Shown here: positions 45,855-53,874 of the stretch, one piece after another | How positions within the stretch are numbered: position 1 is the first letter of the stretch | Layout of the letters: every line of letters begins with the position of its first letter | NCBI GenBank assembly: GCA_035606665.1 | Contig: DATNEY010000022.1 | Span: 1-64,000, forward strand | Direction of reading: 5' to 3' | DNA from: DASUGC01 sp035606665 | GTDB lineage: Bacteria > Acidobacteriota > Vicinamibacteria > Vicinamibacterales > SCN-69-37 | Length of the DNA: 64,000 nucleotides | The notes under the pieces: model-generated | Databases searched by the model: none | The model's input: only the letters and a program-made list of their open reading frames with translations | What the model was told of the DNA's origin: nothing | Translations under genes and position numbers: made by a program

Positions 45855-45944
45855 GCCGGGGTGGCGAAACTGGCAGACGCACAGGACTTAAAATCCTGAG
45901 TTCCCAAAAGGAACGTGTGGGTTCGATTCCCACCCCCGGCACCA
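45855..45944 (+). tRNA. tRNA-Leu (anticodon TAA)
   Basis: A class II tRNA: acceptor GCCGGGG (45855-45861) pairs with CCCCGGC (45934-45940), with discriminator A and an encoded CCA (45942-45944). Anticodon stem CAGGA/TCCTG encloses loop CTTAAAA, giving anticodon TAA at 45889-45891. The long variable arm is GTTCC-CAAAA-GGAAC, and the T arm GTGGGTTCGATTCCCAC is perfect. Copies of its 3' half downstream show that it is an integration target. Confidence 0.95.
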
Positions 45945-46046
45945 ATCTAATCAACAACTTAGAGTGATTCGATCAGCGTCGATTTCGGATTCACGATTGA
46001 CCCACGTGGGCCAATGGACGATCCTGTCCTTTTCGAGGACTCATAC

Positions 46047-46274
46047 ATGTCTAACTCGCTTTACGAGGGAATCACCAACGTCGTGGAGATCAGTTCGAAC
46101 ATTGGTCGGGGCTGCCAGCACTGCGACCAGTTTGTTGGTCTGGAGAAGTTTGCCGAATCGATCACGCACTACATCACGAAGCACGGCTATCGACTCCTTC
46201 ACGTCGGCACTCAGTCGGAACTGGGCGACGACGGCAAACCGCTGCATCATACGGTTGCAATCGTCGGCAAGTAG
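46047..46274 (+). CDS. Small hypothetical protein with CQHC motif
   Basis: A 75-residue protein starting at ATG 46047, with GAGG about 9 nt upstream. An upstream ATG at 46014 is less well placed. It contains GRGCQHCDQF (a single CxxC) and a helix FAESITHYITKHGYRLLHV. No family recognised. It lies between the tRNA and the integrase and belongs to the integrative element. Confidence 0.5.
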   Translation: MSNSLYEGITNVVEISSNIGRGCQHCDQFVGLEKFAESITHYITKHGYRLLHVGTQSELGDDGKPLHHTVAIVGK

Positions 46275-46285
46275 ATCCTTCGGCA

Positions 46286-47455
46286 TCAGCTGACCCTCCT
46301 AATCGCCTTCCGTGCGCGGTCGGCGGCGCGCTGTTCGTACGCCTTTTGGAGACTGTTCGTCCGAGTGCGAAGGTAGGTACTCGTCATCGTCGTACTCGAA
46401 TGGCCCAGCGCATCGCGTACCTCGTGGATCGGAACGCCAGCCTCCAGCAGCTGAGAACCGGCTTCACCACGAAGGTCGTGGAGGTGCAGGTTGACCACCT
46501 TGGCTCGTTTGCAGGTGTCGAGCCACAACCCGCAGAGGCGACGCCGGGTGACTTCTTCGCCCGTCTCATTCCCGAAGACGAATGCCGAGTCCGAGAGGCG
46601 ACCGCCATCTGGCCCGATACGACGACGGTCGAGGATGGCCCTGAGCGTCGGCATGATCGGGATTGAACGCTCTTCGCGATCCTTAGCCTTCGTTTCCAAC
46701 ACGATGATCTGATCGCCCCGAACCTCGGTCCATTGCAGCGTCCGCAACTCACCGGGCCGACAGCCGGTCTCGATCATCGCCATGAAGAAGTCGCGCACGT
46801 AATCGTCCGCAGCCTTGAGGATTCGTTCCTCTTCACCCTCTTCGAGGCGGCGGCGTCTACTCTTGCTGGCCTTGACGTGGATGATCGGCACGCCCTGAAG
46901 CGAGTAGAAGGGTGAGCGGGTCGCAAGGCCCTCCTGCAGCGCCCAATTGAATAGGTGACGACCGCTCTGTAGCAGGTGTCGCTCTGCGACCTGGCCCTTT
47001 CGTGCGCCCGCGAGTGTGCGCTTGCGGGCTCGCCAGACAGCGACGGCCGCTTTGATGTCGGAGGCAGTGACGTCATCGACCGGTTTGCTCCCGAGAGTCG
47101 CAACGGTCCCGTTGCCGGCGGGCACCCTGACACTGAGGAGGCCGTCGAGGTAGTAGTGCTTTCGACCGCCTCGTGCTGCGACGTATCGCTTTGCGACATC
47201 TGCAACCGTCAGTCGGGAATCGTTCCCTCGGTTCAACTCACCGTCTACGATTGCTCCGCGTCGTGCCATTTCTTTCGCTTTGGCGGCCGCGACCTCGACG
47301 GACTCATTCGGGAACAGCGCAGTCAGATCGACTCGCTGGCGTTTGCCATTGCTGAACACGCGGAGCCACCAGTGATGGCCGCATGTCCGCTGATCGGCGC
47401 AATGGCAACGCTTGGCTACTTCGTAGTTGCGTTTCGTTCTTCGTTTCTTCGACAT
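46286..47455 (-). CDS. int: Tyrosine recombinase (phage-type integrase)
   Basis: A 389-residue site-specific recombinase. The catalytic set is Arg in ETGCRPGELRTLQW (about 230), HDLRG (His-x-x-Arg, about 325), the His in ALGHSS and the nucleophile Tyr in TSTYLR (about 363). An N-terminal arm-binding domain starts with a basic stretch and a CHCADQRTCGHHW zinc-like motif. ATG 47455 is preceded by GGAGG. Its C-terminus faces the tRNA-Leu gene, the usual arrangement for a tRNA-targeting element. Confidence 0.92.
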   Translation of the reverse strand: MSKKRRTKRNYEVAKRCHCADQRTCGHHWWLRVFSNGKRQRVDLTALFPNESVEVAAAKAKEMARRGAIVDGELNRGNDSRLTVADVAKRYVAARGGRKHYYLDGLLSVRVPAGNGTVATLGSKPVDDVTASDIKAAVAVWRARKRTLAGARKGQVAERHLLQSGRHLFNWALQEGLATRSPFYSLQGVPIIHVKASKSRRRRLEEGEEERILKAADDYVRDFFMAMIETGCRPGELRTLQWTEVRGDQIIVLETKAKDREERSIPIMPTLRAILDRRRIGPDGGRLSDSAFVFGNETGEEVTRRRLCGLWLDTCKRAKVVNLHLHDLRGEAGSQLLEAGVPIHEVRDALGHSSTTMTSTYLRTRTNSLQKAYEQRAADRARKAIRRVS

Positions 47456-47597
47456 TTGAACCTCCGCGTTCAATGCGGGCGACAGATTCGCCCGCATTGA
47501 AATTCCAACGGGGTCGCGACATGAAGTACAGGCAGAAACTGTGAGAAACACGCGCAATTGCCCGGCGCGCATGTTTCCCGCGTGGGGCAAGTCGCGT

Positions 47598-47981
47598 CTA
47601 CAGGGATTCGGCTTCCTTTTCGACGGCGCGAATCGCGTCCTGTAAGTTGCGTTGCCGAGCCCTCGCAGCCTCCAAAGCTCTGCCCCGCGCAGTGTTCTTG
47701 ACTTCGATCTCGACCAGTGCGCCGTCAAGAAAGGCGGTGATCGTTCCACGGAGTTCGTAGCCGCCCGGCAGGAACTGGGTCCCGCGTGTTGTCAAGTCCG
47801 GTGACAACCGACCGCAGAGTTGCCGCATCTCACGCAGCACGTCAGTCTGGTCGTCTTTGATTGCTTCGAGGGTGGCTATAGTCCGTGTCGCGCTGTTGAG
47901 TTCGTTCGTCAGCCGCTCGTAACGCCATGCACGATCACGCCGCGCGTCTTCCGCCCGGTCGATGGATGAGAGGGTTTCCAT
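47598..47981 (-). CDS. Coiled-coil hypothetical protein
   Basis: A 127-residue mostly helical protein. The first 60 residues (RAWRYERLTNELNSATRTI onward) and the last 30 (RALEAARARQRNLQDAI) are likely coiled coil, with a short beta-rich middle (GYELRGTITAF, VEIEVKN). ATG 47981 has GAGGGG 7 nt upstream. GTG 47996 would overlap the upstream stop. Unknown function. Part of the element operon read from 52226 toward the integrase. Confidence 0.55.
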   Translation of the reverse strand: METLSSIDRAEDARRDRAWRYERLTNELNSATRTIATLEAIKDDQTDVLREMRQLCGRLSPDLTTRGTQFLPGGYELRGTITAFLDGALVEIEVKNTARGRALEAARARQRNLQDAIRAVEKEAESL

Positions 47982-47992
47982 GGCTGTGCCCC

Positions 47993-48190
47993 TCACTCGG
48001 TAATTGGACGCGGTTGAGCGCGGAGGATGTCTAAGAGTGAAGGTCCCGACGATTCATTCCGTCGGTAATCCGCAGCGGCACGAATCGCCGCAGGGAGGCT
48101 TGCTGGTTCCGGGACCGCAGCTCGGTCCGGCCTCGCTGAGTGACATGAACACTTCGGAATCGCACCAGTAACACGAAAGACGAAAGACAT
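47993..48190 (-). CDS. Small hypothetical protein
   Basis: A 65-residue frame that starts 2 nt after the upstream stop (TAG-AA-ATG), with GGAGA in front, and ends just at the Shine-Dalgarno of the next gene. It has CSC near residue 14 and an amphipathic C-terminus (SLLDILRAQ). An alternative frame over the same bases (ending at 48054) encodes several CxxC pairs but has no well-placed start, so the assignment is uncertain. Confidence 0.45.
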   Translation of the reverse strand: MSFVFRVTGAIPKCSCHSARPDRAAVPEPASLPAAIRAAADYRRNESSGPSLLDILRAQPRPITE

Positions 48191-48192
48191 TT

Positions 48193-48660
48193 CTACTTCT
48201 CCAAGAGACGGCGTCCGCGAAACATTGGAACGACCCAGACGCCCTTGGGCTCGCTCCAGCGAAACACACCGGGTGAGACTTGCAGTGCTTCGACTTCAAC
48301 GCGACTTGGTTGTTGGTACCTTCTGATCAAGGCGAGCTCGCTCGCCGAGAGGGTGTCGGGTTCAAGCACACCCGCCACGATGAGGTCTGCCGTCTCATCG
48401 CCAAGTGGGTGAGTCCATTCCCCGTTTTCAAGCTGAACGAGTCCCAGTTCGTGCAACTCGTTCGCCATCGTGTTTAGCGAGAGGTCCGCGTCCGAGCCGG
48501 TCAGGAAGTAGAGGACGAGCTGCGGAGCGTAACCAGCCAGGGCGATTGCCGAGCGACGCGGGAACTCCTTCGGCCTGACCACTAGGAGCCGGTCATTGTC
48601 CAAGCCCAGCAACGCGCCCAAGCGATCCTCGAGGATGCGGACGTAGCGTGAGACTCTCAT
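48193..48660 (-). CDS. Hypothetical protein of the integrative element
   Basis: A 155-residue soluble protein. The middle (APQLVLYFLTGSDADLSLNTMANELHELGLV, residues about 45-75) looks like a winged-helix segment, followed by a short WTHPLGDETADLIVAG strand region. No catalytic motif. Its ATG overlaps the upstream stop (ATGA), so it is coupled to the Zn-module protein. Confidence 0.55.
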   Translation of the reverse strand: MRVSRYVRILEDRLGALLGLDNDRLLVVRPKEFPRRSAIALAGYAPQLVLYFLTGSDADLSLNTMANELHELGLVQLENGEWTHPLGDETADLIVAGVLEPDTLSASELALIRRYQQPSRVEVEALQVSPGVFRWSEPKGVWVVPMFRGRRLLEK

Positions 48661-49235
48661 TTCACATCCTCGGCGTTCGTCCAGTTCCTGAGTTCGCGCC
48701 GCTCCGTCACCAGCACACCGTTTCGCCAGACCCTGACCACAGCGTTCTGATCAGGTGGGGTTGCGTGTTCGGCGGAGCACTCGGCCGTCGTCGTGGAAAC
48801 CTCGGCGGGGGAGCCGGTCGGTTCCGGGTGTTCGTGCTGGTCGGCCGCGCCGCCACTGATGCGGCGGAGGATGGTGGCCTTGATGGACGCGACTTGTTTG
48901 ATTAGAGATTGCAATCGCTCGCGTTCCGCTGGGGTTGCGTTCCGCACGACATCTGCCGAGGTCAGTGCGCCGCCGCTCCGGACGTGCGCCGATGTCTCGC
49001 GCTTCAGCGACAAGAGCAGGTCCACGGCCCGTAACCGCACTTGTGGATTGCTGTCACGCGCTAGCTTGCGAAGAATCTCGACCTCGTCCAATTCGACCGG
49101 CGTTGTGAGCGTGCCGCCGTTTGCGAGGTTCTTGTGGATGTGACACACCGGCGGCTGACTCGCGTCTCCGACACGCCGGGCGCACCGGGTGTTGTCGCGA
49201 TTGACGAACGTGCAACGAGGAAAGCGATTTCGCAT
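48657..49235 (-). CDS. Zn-module hypothetical protein (possible terminase-small-like)
   Basis: A 192-residue protein opening MRNRFPRCTFVNRDNTRCAR. The N-terminal module has C-x8-C, then CHIH (C-x-x-H type), resembling a treble-clef or zinc knuckle. The next part, LARDSNPQVRLRAVDLLLSLK, is a HEAT-like helix pair, and the rest is low-complexity with a late VVRVWRNGVLV strand. The layout recalls small accessory proteins of satellites and terminase small subunits, but I cannot assign it. A related Zn module occurs in the protein at 51573-51812. Confidence 0.5.
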   Translation of the reverse strand: MRNRFPRCTFVNRDNTRCARRVGDASQPPVCHIHKNLANGGTLTTPVELDEVEILRKLARDSNPQVRLRAVDLLLSLKRETSAHVRSGGALTSADVVRNATPAERERLQSLIKQVASIKATILRRISGGAADQHEHPEPTGSPAEVSTTTAECSAEHATPPDQNAVVRVWRNGVLVTERRELRNWTNAEDVK

Positions 49236-49576
49236 GAAAACCCTCAGAATCGGGGCTGATTGACCCGCCAGATTGACCCGTCGCGAAGAAAGGCCGTGTG
49301 AACCCCCAATCCGCACAGGACAACGTGTCCCGTCGATGCCGGTGGCAGCCGTGTCGTATGCGCGCCTTGGAATGCCGGTTGGACGTCGTAGGAGGCGCTA
49401 GGCGCGACTCTCGATGTCAGGGGCGAGGGATACGACATGCGAGGGTGTTCGACGTTATGCATGCGCCTCGGCGACGGACGCATGATCGTTGTAATCCCGA
49501 GGGATTCCCTGAAAACTGGCTTCAGCGGACCGACGGAGTTCCCTAACCGCGGGCGCGTAGTTTCCCATGGGTTGTC

Positions 49577-49731
49577 TGTCGCGGCTGTCGGCGATTTGCG
49601 GCTGTCGCCCCTTGTCGCGTCAACCGCCTGCCTAGAGGCTCCGATGATTTGTCGCCGACAACGCTGTCGCCACTGGTGGCGACCAGCCACGACATCGGCG
49701 ACAGTGACGACGTTAGAGACTAGCCGCGACA
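49577..49731. other. TGTCGC repeat cluster, candidate replication origin of the element
   Basis: Within the roughly 500-nt gene-free gap 49236-49743, TGTCGC or its complement occurs at 49577, 49603, 49613, 49650, 49665, 49698, 49726 and nearby. TGTCGCCGACA (49650-49660) and GTCGCCACTGGTGGCGAC (49666-49683) are perfect palindromes. The cluster lies immediately downstream of the prim-pol/helicase gene, where a plasmid-like or satellite-like origin would be expected. The remainder of the gap shows no gene I trust. Confidence 0.5.
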
Positions 49732-49743
49732 GTCCCACACTCG

Positions 49744-51576
49744 TCACGGCACGATCCCCGACAACGGAGGCGTGACCCCACGCATCACGTACAACTTCGT
49801 TGCTGGCATACCGTGTGACTGGAAAGTGACTCCCAGTTTGTTGGCCGCTCTCTGCAGTGCTTTGCCGTTGTGACCGGCTTTCGCTCCCTCTGACCTGACA
49901 TCGTCAGATTCTGCGTACCCACCGCGGCGCTCTAGAAATTCCTTCAACCATCGCGTAGCCTTTGCTCCCGCGCTTGGGCCTTCCATCGTCTTTGCCTCCT
50001 GCAAGATTTCCCGCATCGAACGAGAATCGACACCGGTCCAGTTCACTTTTCCGATCTTCAAAGAGACGTTGCTTGACGTAATGGGCAACGTGACCTCTTT
50101 TATGTCGAACGTTTGGGTCGGACCGATCGCGCCCAAGTTGTTCTTGATCTGTCCCAGCAGTCGCACGCTCTCGTCGCTCGGATCCTCGTGGGCAAAAAGG
50201 ACGAACCGAGAAACGGCCGTGAACGCACGCGAACCCATCAAGGAGTTCAGGGGATCCGTTGTGTCGCGTTTGTTCTGGTGAAGGATGCCTAGGACAACTG
50301 TGCCAGTCGTATTGGCGAGCTTCACCAGCGGTTCCAACGCTCGCCGGACTTCGGCGTCCTTATGCGTATCCAGCCCCCCGTCAAGACGCGGCATCAACGG
50401 GTCGAGTAGGACAAGAGCAACGTCCGCGCAGTCGATGATCTTCTGCTGGAGCGCGGCAACATCTGTCGGCAACGTTGGCTCAACCGCAAGTCCATCCGGC
50501 AATTCAGCTTCAATCTTGTGGACTCGGTTTAGATCTGCGCCGCAGGCCATCAATCTCGGAACCAGCGTGTGTTCCCAGGAATCTTCGGTCGCGCAAATGA
50601 AGGCCGTCTTCGGCGTGCCGACATGGACACCGGGAAGGGCACCGCGAGTCAGTTGGGCGATAAGGTCGAGGGCGACCAGTGATTTACCTAATCCCTCACG
50701 GCCTGCCAGAAGTCCGAACTCGCCGATGGGCACGCGGCCTTCCCAAACCCACTGCACCGGCTTCGGAGTGATCGATGCTGCGGAGGTCAGTCGGATCGTT
50801 CGGCCGGAGTTACGCCTGCGTGTCCAGTCACCGATTCGAGCGACGACCTCATCGCCCCGATGAATATGTTTCGCCAGCGTTGGACCACCGGTCGCCTTAG
50901 CTGCTCGGTCGGAACTCGCATACGCCGCGCGCCAATCAGTGACGTCGTCGTTAACCAGTGCGCCGAGCGCCAGCCCTATGCCGAGTCGGAAACCATCTTG
51001 AAGATCTAAGCGCCGGAGGAAACCCGCCAGTGCCAGACGTGCGTCGTGTCGCGAACCCTTCCCGGGCCAGTGCTGCGCTAGAAGGCAGGAAATTGCGACC
51101 GACGTGACTGCTTGGCTGAGCGTTTCATGATCGATCGGGAAGAATTGTGCACTGGGGTTCGACCATTCGCGAGCCTCGCCGCATGGATGAATCGTCGGAG
51201 GAAGGACGGCGTAGCCATTGACCAGAATCTCCGCGATCCGTCCCGATGCGTCACCGGTCTTGAGAAAGTCGTAGGTGCGGTGCTTCGCGTCCGGACAGAC
51301 GTACCATCGATGCGAAGCCGGGCGACTGCGTCGACCCTCACAACGGGTCAGGGGCAAAAGGATGTCGGCTGCCGTGATCGCTGCGTCGCAGTCCAGGTCC
51401 ACGCAGATACGGTCGGACGATGGCTTGCCGCATTTTCCGCCGATGCCGTCGACGATGTCGGCGGCGAGGTAGTCTTCAACGTTCCACTTCCGCGTGGCCT
51501 TCTTGCGGCCAGACGGAACAGGGAGTATCGACCAACCGTCATCGATGTATGACTGCGCCAGTTGCTGCCAGTTCAT
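49744..51576 (-). CDS. Prim-pol / RepA-like replicative helicase fusion
   Basis: A 610-residue replication protein. The N-terminal 200 residues match the bifunctional primase/polymerase layout (WQQLAQSYIDDGWSILPV, then ICVDLDCD with the metal-binding acidic pair, and GYAVLPPTIH). The C-terminal half is a RepA/AAA_25-type ATPase with Walker A GREGLGKS (about 295), Walker B VALVLLDPL (about 398), and LGILHQNKRDTTDPLNSLMGSRAF as sensor segment. Such fusions replicate satellites and integrative plasmids. It is encoded between an Xis-like gene and a repeat-rich gap. Confidence 0.8.
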   Translation of the reverse strand: MNWQQLAQSYIDDGWSILPVPSGRKKATRKWNVEDYLAADIVDGIGGKCGKPSSDRICVDLDCDAAITAADILLPLTRCEGRRSRPASHRWYVCPDAKHRTYDFLKTGDASGRIAEILVNGYAVLPPTIHPCGEAREWSNPSAQFFPIDHETLSQAVTSVAISCLLAQHWPGKGSRHDARLALAGFLRRLDLQDGFRLGIGLALGALVNDDVTDWRAAYASSDRAAKATGGPTLAKHIHRGDEVVARIGDWTRRRNSGRTIRLTSAASITPKPVQWVWEGRVPIGEFGLLAGREGLGKSLVALDLIAQLTRGALPGVHVGTPKTAFICATEDSWEHTLVPRLMACGADLNRVHKIEAELPDGLAVEPTLPTDVAALQQKIIDCADVALVLLDPLMPRLDGGLDTHKDAEVRRALEPLVKLANTTGTVVLGILHQNKRDTTDPLNSLMGSRAFTAVSRFVLFAHEDPSDESVRLLGQIKNNLGAIGPTQTFDIKEVTLPITSSNVSLKIGKVNWTGVDSRSMREILQEAKTMEGPSAGAKATRWLKEFLERRGGYAESDDVRSEGAKAGHNGKALQRAANKLGVTFQSHGMPATKLYVMRGVTPPLSGIVP

Positions 51577-51812
51577 CGTGGACCTCGGGTGCGAGCGACG
51601 TAACTCTCAACGATCTGGCAGCACTCTTGGAACGTTCTCCATTTCGACCGGGCCAGCAACGCGCGAACTTCTGGAGTAGTTTCCCAATCGAGACCGAGAG
51701 CAAGTCCGAAATCGTGGTGACGGCAGAGCTTTAGATCGCCTGTGCGCTTGGAAACGAAATGTTGGCACCTCTGCCCCGTACTCTTTGAGCTCACGATGCA
51801 TCGCTCTCTCAT
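51573..51812 (-). CDS. Small Zn-binding protein
   Basis: A 79-residue protein with CIVSSKSTGQRCQHF and, 13 residues later, CRHH: a C-x9-C...C-x-H-H module similar to that at the N-terminus of the 48657-49235 protein. The C-terminal helix (WRTFQECCQIVESYV) adds two more cysteines. ATG overlaps the start of the prim-pol gene's ATG region (ATGA at 51573-51576). Possibly a DNA-binding or adaptor factor of the element. Confidence 0.55.
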   Translation of the reverse strand: MRERCIVSSKSTGQRCQHFVSKRTGDLKLCRHHDFGLALGLDWETTPEVRALLARSKWRTFQECCQIVESYVARTRGPR

Positions 51813-52009
51813 TACTCCCGGCCTTTCGCAGCGTGGGAGGTGAGATACGCGTCGACGTCCTCGGCTCTATAGCGAATCCGACTTCCGCCGTTGACGAGCC
51901 ACGCGCGAAGCTGGCCGCGCCTCACAGCACGACGTAGAGTTACGGCATCAAGGCGCGCGTATGTCGATGCCTCGCGGGCGGTCATCCACCGCGTCGGTGC
52001 CTTATCCAC
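51812..52009 (-). CDS. Excisionase-like MerR-type HTH protein
   Basis: A 65-residue protein with the winged-helix pattern of AlpA/Xis regulators: WMTAREASTYARLDAVTLRRAV, RGQLRAWLVNGGSRIRYRAEDVDAYL. Size and motif fit excisionases that direct integrase toward excision. It ends within one base of the next gene's start and overlaps the upstream gene by 8 nt, so it is in the replication operon. Confidence 0.8.
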   Translation of the reverse strand: MDKAPTRWMTAREASTYARLDAVTLRRAVRRGQLRAWLVNGGSRIRYRAEDVDAYLTSHAAKGRE

Positions 52010-52226
52010 GACGCACCCCCGCGAAGACTTCGCCGTCGTAGCCGATGGCGGCGCGTAGTTTTTCGAACCGTGAGGTTGTGAGAGGTGTCAGCGGTACCGA
52101 ACGAGCATTCAAGTGTGTCGACAGGACCGTGTGAGCAGGGAAATCCGCCAGGGCTGCCAGCGTTACGAGTGAATGACCTGAACTGCGAACAGCGCGCACG
52201 AAAGAGCGATCAAGACGAGCACGCAA
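52002..52226 (-). CDS. Possible small HTH regulator
   Basis: A 74-residue basic protein. SFVRAVRSSGHSLVTLAALADFPAHTVLSTHLN has helix-turn-helix spacing similar to Xre-like repressors, but weakly. It is the first gene of the minus-strand operon and is preceded by an imperfect inverted repeat (52246-52271), which fits autoregulation. The evidence is position and fold pattern only. Confidence 0.5.
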   Translation of the reverse strand: MRARLDRSFVRAVRSSGHSLVTLAALADFPAHTVLSTHLNARSVPLTPLTTSRFEKLRAAIGYDGEVFAGVRRG

Positions 52227-52245
52227 GGCGTGCCTCCAGAGTCAA

Positions 52246-52271
52246 GGAAAACGTAAACCTCCACGTTCTCC
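52246..52271. promoter_or_regulatory. Imperfect inverted repeat upstream of the element operon
   Basis: GGAAAACGT (52246-52254) and ACGTTCTCC (52263-52271) form a dyad with one mismatch and an 8-nt spacer, 20 nt before the first gene of the operon. The rest of the gap to 52533 shows no gene. A plus-strand open frame across it has poor composition. Confidence 0.35.
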
Positions 52272-52533
52272 CCGACCCCCTCTTTGATCGTTATGGGGGT
52301 GGGAAACGCCCGGGTGCCCCGTGTTTCGGGCCCACGTCCGCGTCGGTCAGTAGAACGACCTCATCTAACGTAACACGACTTCGATGTGTACACGCGCGTG
52401 TTCAGGTGCGTCCGCAGCTCAAATTCCCTAGCAATGAGCGACCTGAGTTGAATCCGCTAGATTCGACGAATTCTCGAAAGATGACCGATCGGTGAGATTC
52501 GCTCTGAAGCGCTAGTTTTCAGCAAATCAATCA

Positions 52534-53031
52534 TTAAGTGGTTGGTGCGGCGAAAATTACTTCGATGTGAGAACTGGCAGTCTCTCGATTAATGCTGCGT
52601 GCATTCGAATTCTTGAGTCGCGGTGAGAAAAACCGGTCTTGCGCATCCCAAAGCACCCAGATCGATTTCACAATCGAGTTGGCCTTGTAGTTCACCACGA
52701 TGTAGTTCTCGCCAGCGATGACTTTCGATTGATTGATCGTGAGGCCCGAGTCTTTGCAGATCTTGACCTCCCAGTCCTGGCCCAACCGGCAGAGGTCGCA
52801 GTGACCACCGCCCTTGGTGAAGGACTCGCAATGTTGAATGATCGCTTTTTCGATCTTCTCGGAAAGGTCACGTGCAATGACGCCGGCCGATGGCGGTGTG
52901 AACCCGAAGTCCTGAAAGATGGGCTGGATCTTGGAGTAGAGGTTCTTGAGCTTTCGGAAGGCCGAATTCACGGCCAAGACGATCCCGTCGCGCTCGTCGC
53001 CGGTCAGCGGCGTCCTCGTTCTTTTCGGCAT
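52534..53031 (-). CDS. Nuclease-like hypothetical protein (PD-(D/E)XK-type motif)
   Basis: A 165-residue protein. The N-terminal half is helical (VNSAFRKLKNLYSKIQPIF). HCDLC precedes QDWEVKICKDSG, where E-V-K fits the E-x-K end of a PD-(D/E)XK nuclease core, followed by NYIVVNYKANSIVKSIWVLW as core strands. The fold call is tentative. It diverges from the two-gene unit at 53188-55277 across a 156-nt gap and may belong to the same defence-like cargo. Confidence 0.5.
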   Translation of the reverse strand: MPKRTRTPLTGDERDGIVLAVNSAFRKLKNLYSKIQPIFQDFGFTPPSAGVIARDLSEKIEKAIIQHCESFTKGGGHCDLCRLGQDWEVKICKDSGLTINQSKVIAGENYIVVNYKANSIVKSIWVLWDAQDRFFSPRLKNSNARSINRETASSHIEVIFAAPTT

Positions 53032-53187
53032 CCAGTCGCTCTATCGGCAGCCGCCGAAATGCGCTGCAGAAACGGCGGTTCTTGGGCCGGTTTGCCTTTT
53101 CTTTGCCCCTCCGCTGCGACTGGGTTAAGCTGGCCGACACTCTAGCAACGACCCTTAACCCGTCACAGAACCCGAGAGTCACACGAG

Positions 53188-53874
53188 ATGGCCCGGAAAG
53201 CCCAAGACCCAGCCAAGGTCGCCGAACGAGCGGCCAAGAAGGAAGCGGCGAAGGCAAGAAAAGAGCGCAAGGCTCAGGAAGAGCGTCAGCGACGGCAGCA
53301 GCAGCTTGAGGACGCTCGATCGGCCGTGAAGCGACTGGCGGAAGCGCGCGACGCCGCTGAAGCGCGCGCGACGAACCACGCAGCATTGCTCAGCCACCTG
53401 AACGGCTTCTATGACGAAATCGACAAGCTTGCCAAGGGCAAGGCCTTGGTTCAGTGCACGGACCTTGTCGTTGAGCAGATCAACGACATTATTCGTGACG
53501 CTAAGCAGATCATTTCTGACGATCAACACTTGGGTCGAGTCAAGGAGTTCGTTCCGGCCGGTGACAATCCGGTTTACCCAGACGTTCTCATCGTCACGCG
53601 AGCTGTTCAGCAGTGTTTGAATCGCACTAAGGATGACGTGCAGTCAGAAAAGAAGAAGGCGTTCTGGGCATGTCGCGAGATGCGTACGATTGCCGGAGCC
53701 TTGGAAGCGTTCTTGGAAACGGGTGAGTATCCGGGACCCGGCGACGTTCAGGATTACATGACCGGCGTGCCTACTGAGTCTTGGTTCTTCCCCGGCGAAG
53801 ATGGTCAGAAGTGGTTTGACTTCGAACGCCTCGATCGACAAGGCATCGCCAGTGGGGAAGCGCCCCCGCAGTGA
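53188..53874 (+). CDS. Coiled-coil protein of a candidate defence pair
   Basis: A 228-residue protein. Residues 1-70 form a highly charged Lys/Glu/Ala/Arg coiled coil (KVAERAAKKEAAKARKER onward). The remainder is globular, with HLNGFYDEIDKLAKGKALVQ, EQINDIIRDAKQIISDD and a Trp/Phe-rich end (SWFFPGEDGQKWFDFERL). No catalytic signature. Its stop overlaps the GTG start of the nuclease-like gene (GTGA), implying a stoichiometric complex. Confidence 0.65.
   Translation: MARKAQDPAKVAERAAKKEAAKARKERKAQEERQRRQQQLEDARSAVKRLAEARDAAEARATNHAALLSHLNGFYDEIDKLAKGKALVQCTDLVVEQINDIIRDAKQIISDDQHLGRVKEFVPAGDNPVYPDVLIVTRAVQQCLNRTKDDVQSEKKKAFWACREMRTIAGALEAFLETGEYPGPGDVQDYMTGVPTESWFFPGEDGQKWFDFERLDRQGIASGEAPPQ

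Noticed and set aside
45316..45891. Plus-strand open frame reaching into the tRNA gene
   Set aside because: It is antisense to the gene remnant and enters the tRNA.
48054..48299. Alternative cysteine-rich frame overlapping the small gene at 47993-48190
   Set aside because: CxxC pairs look protein-like, but a start within the upstream gene would be needed and the other frame has better start and stop placement. Not settled.
49244..49747. Minus-strand open frame of 167 codons in the repeat-rich gap
   Set aside because: No motif, no Shine-Dalgarno, and it runs through the TGTCGC repeat cluster. It could still be real but I do not support it.
52085..52495. Plus-strand open frame of 136 codons
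   Set aside because: It overlaps the small HTH gene antisense and the operator-like region, and its composition is not protein-like.
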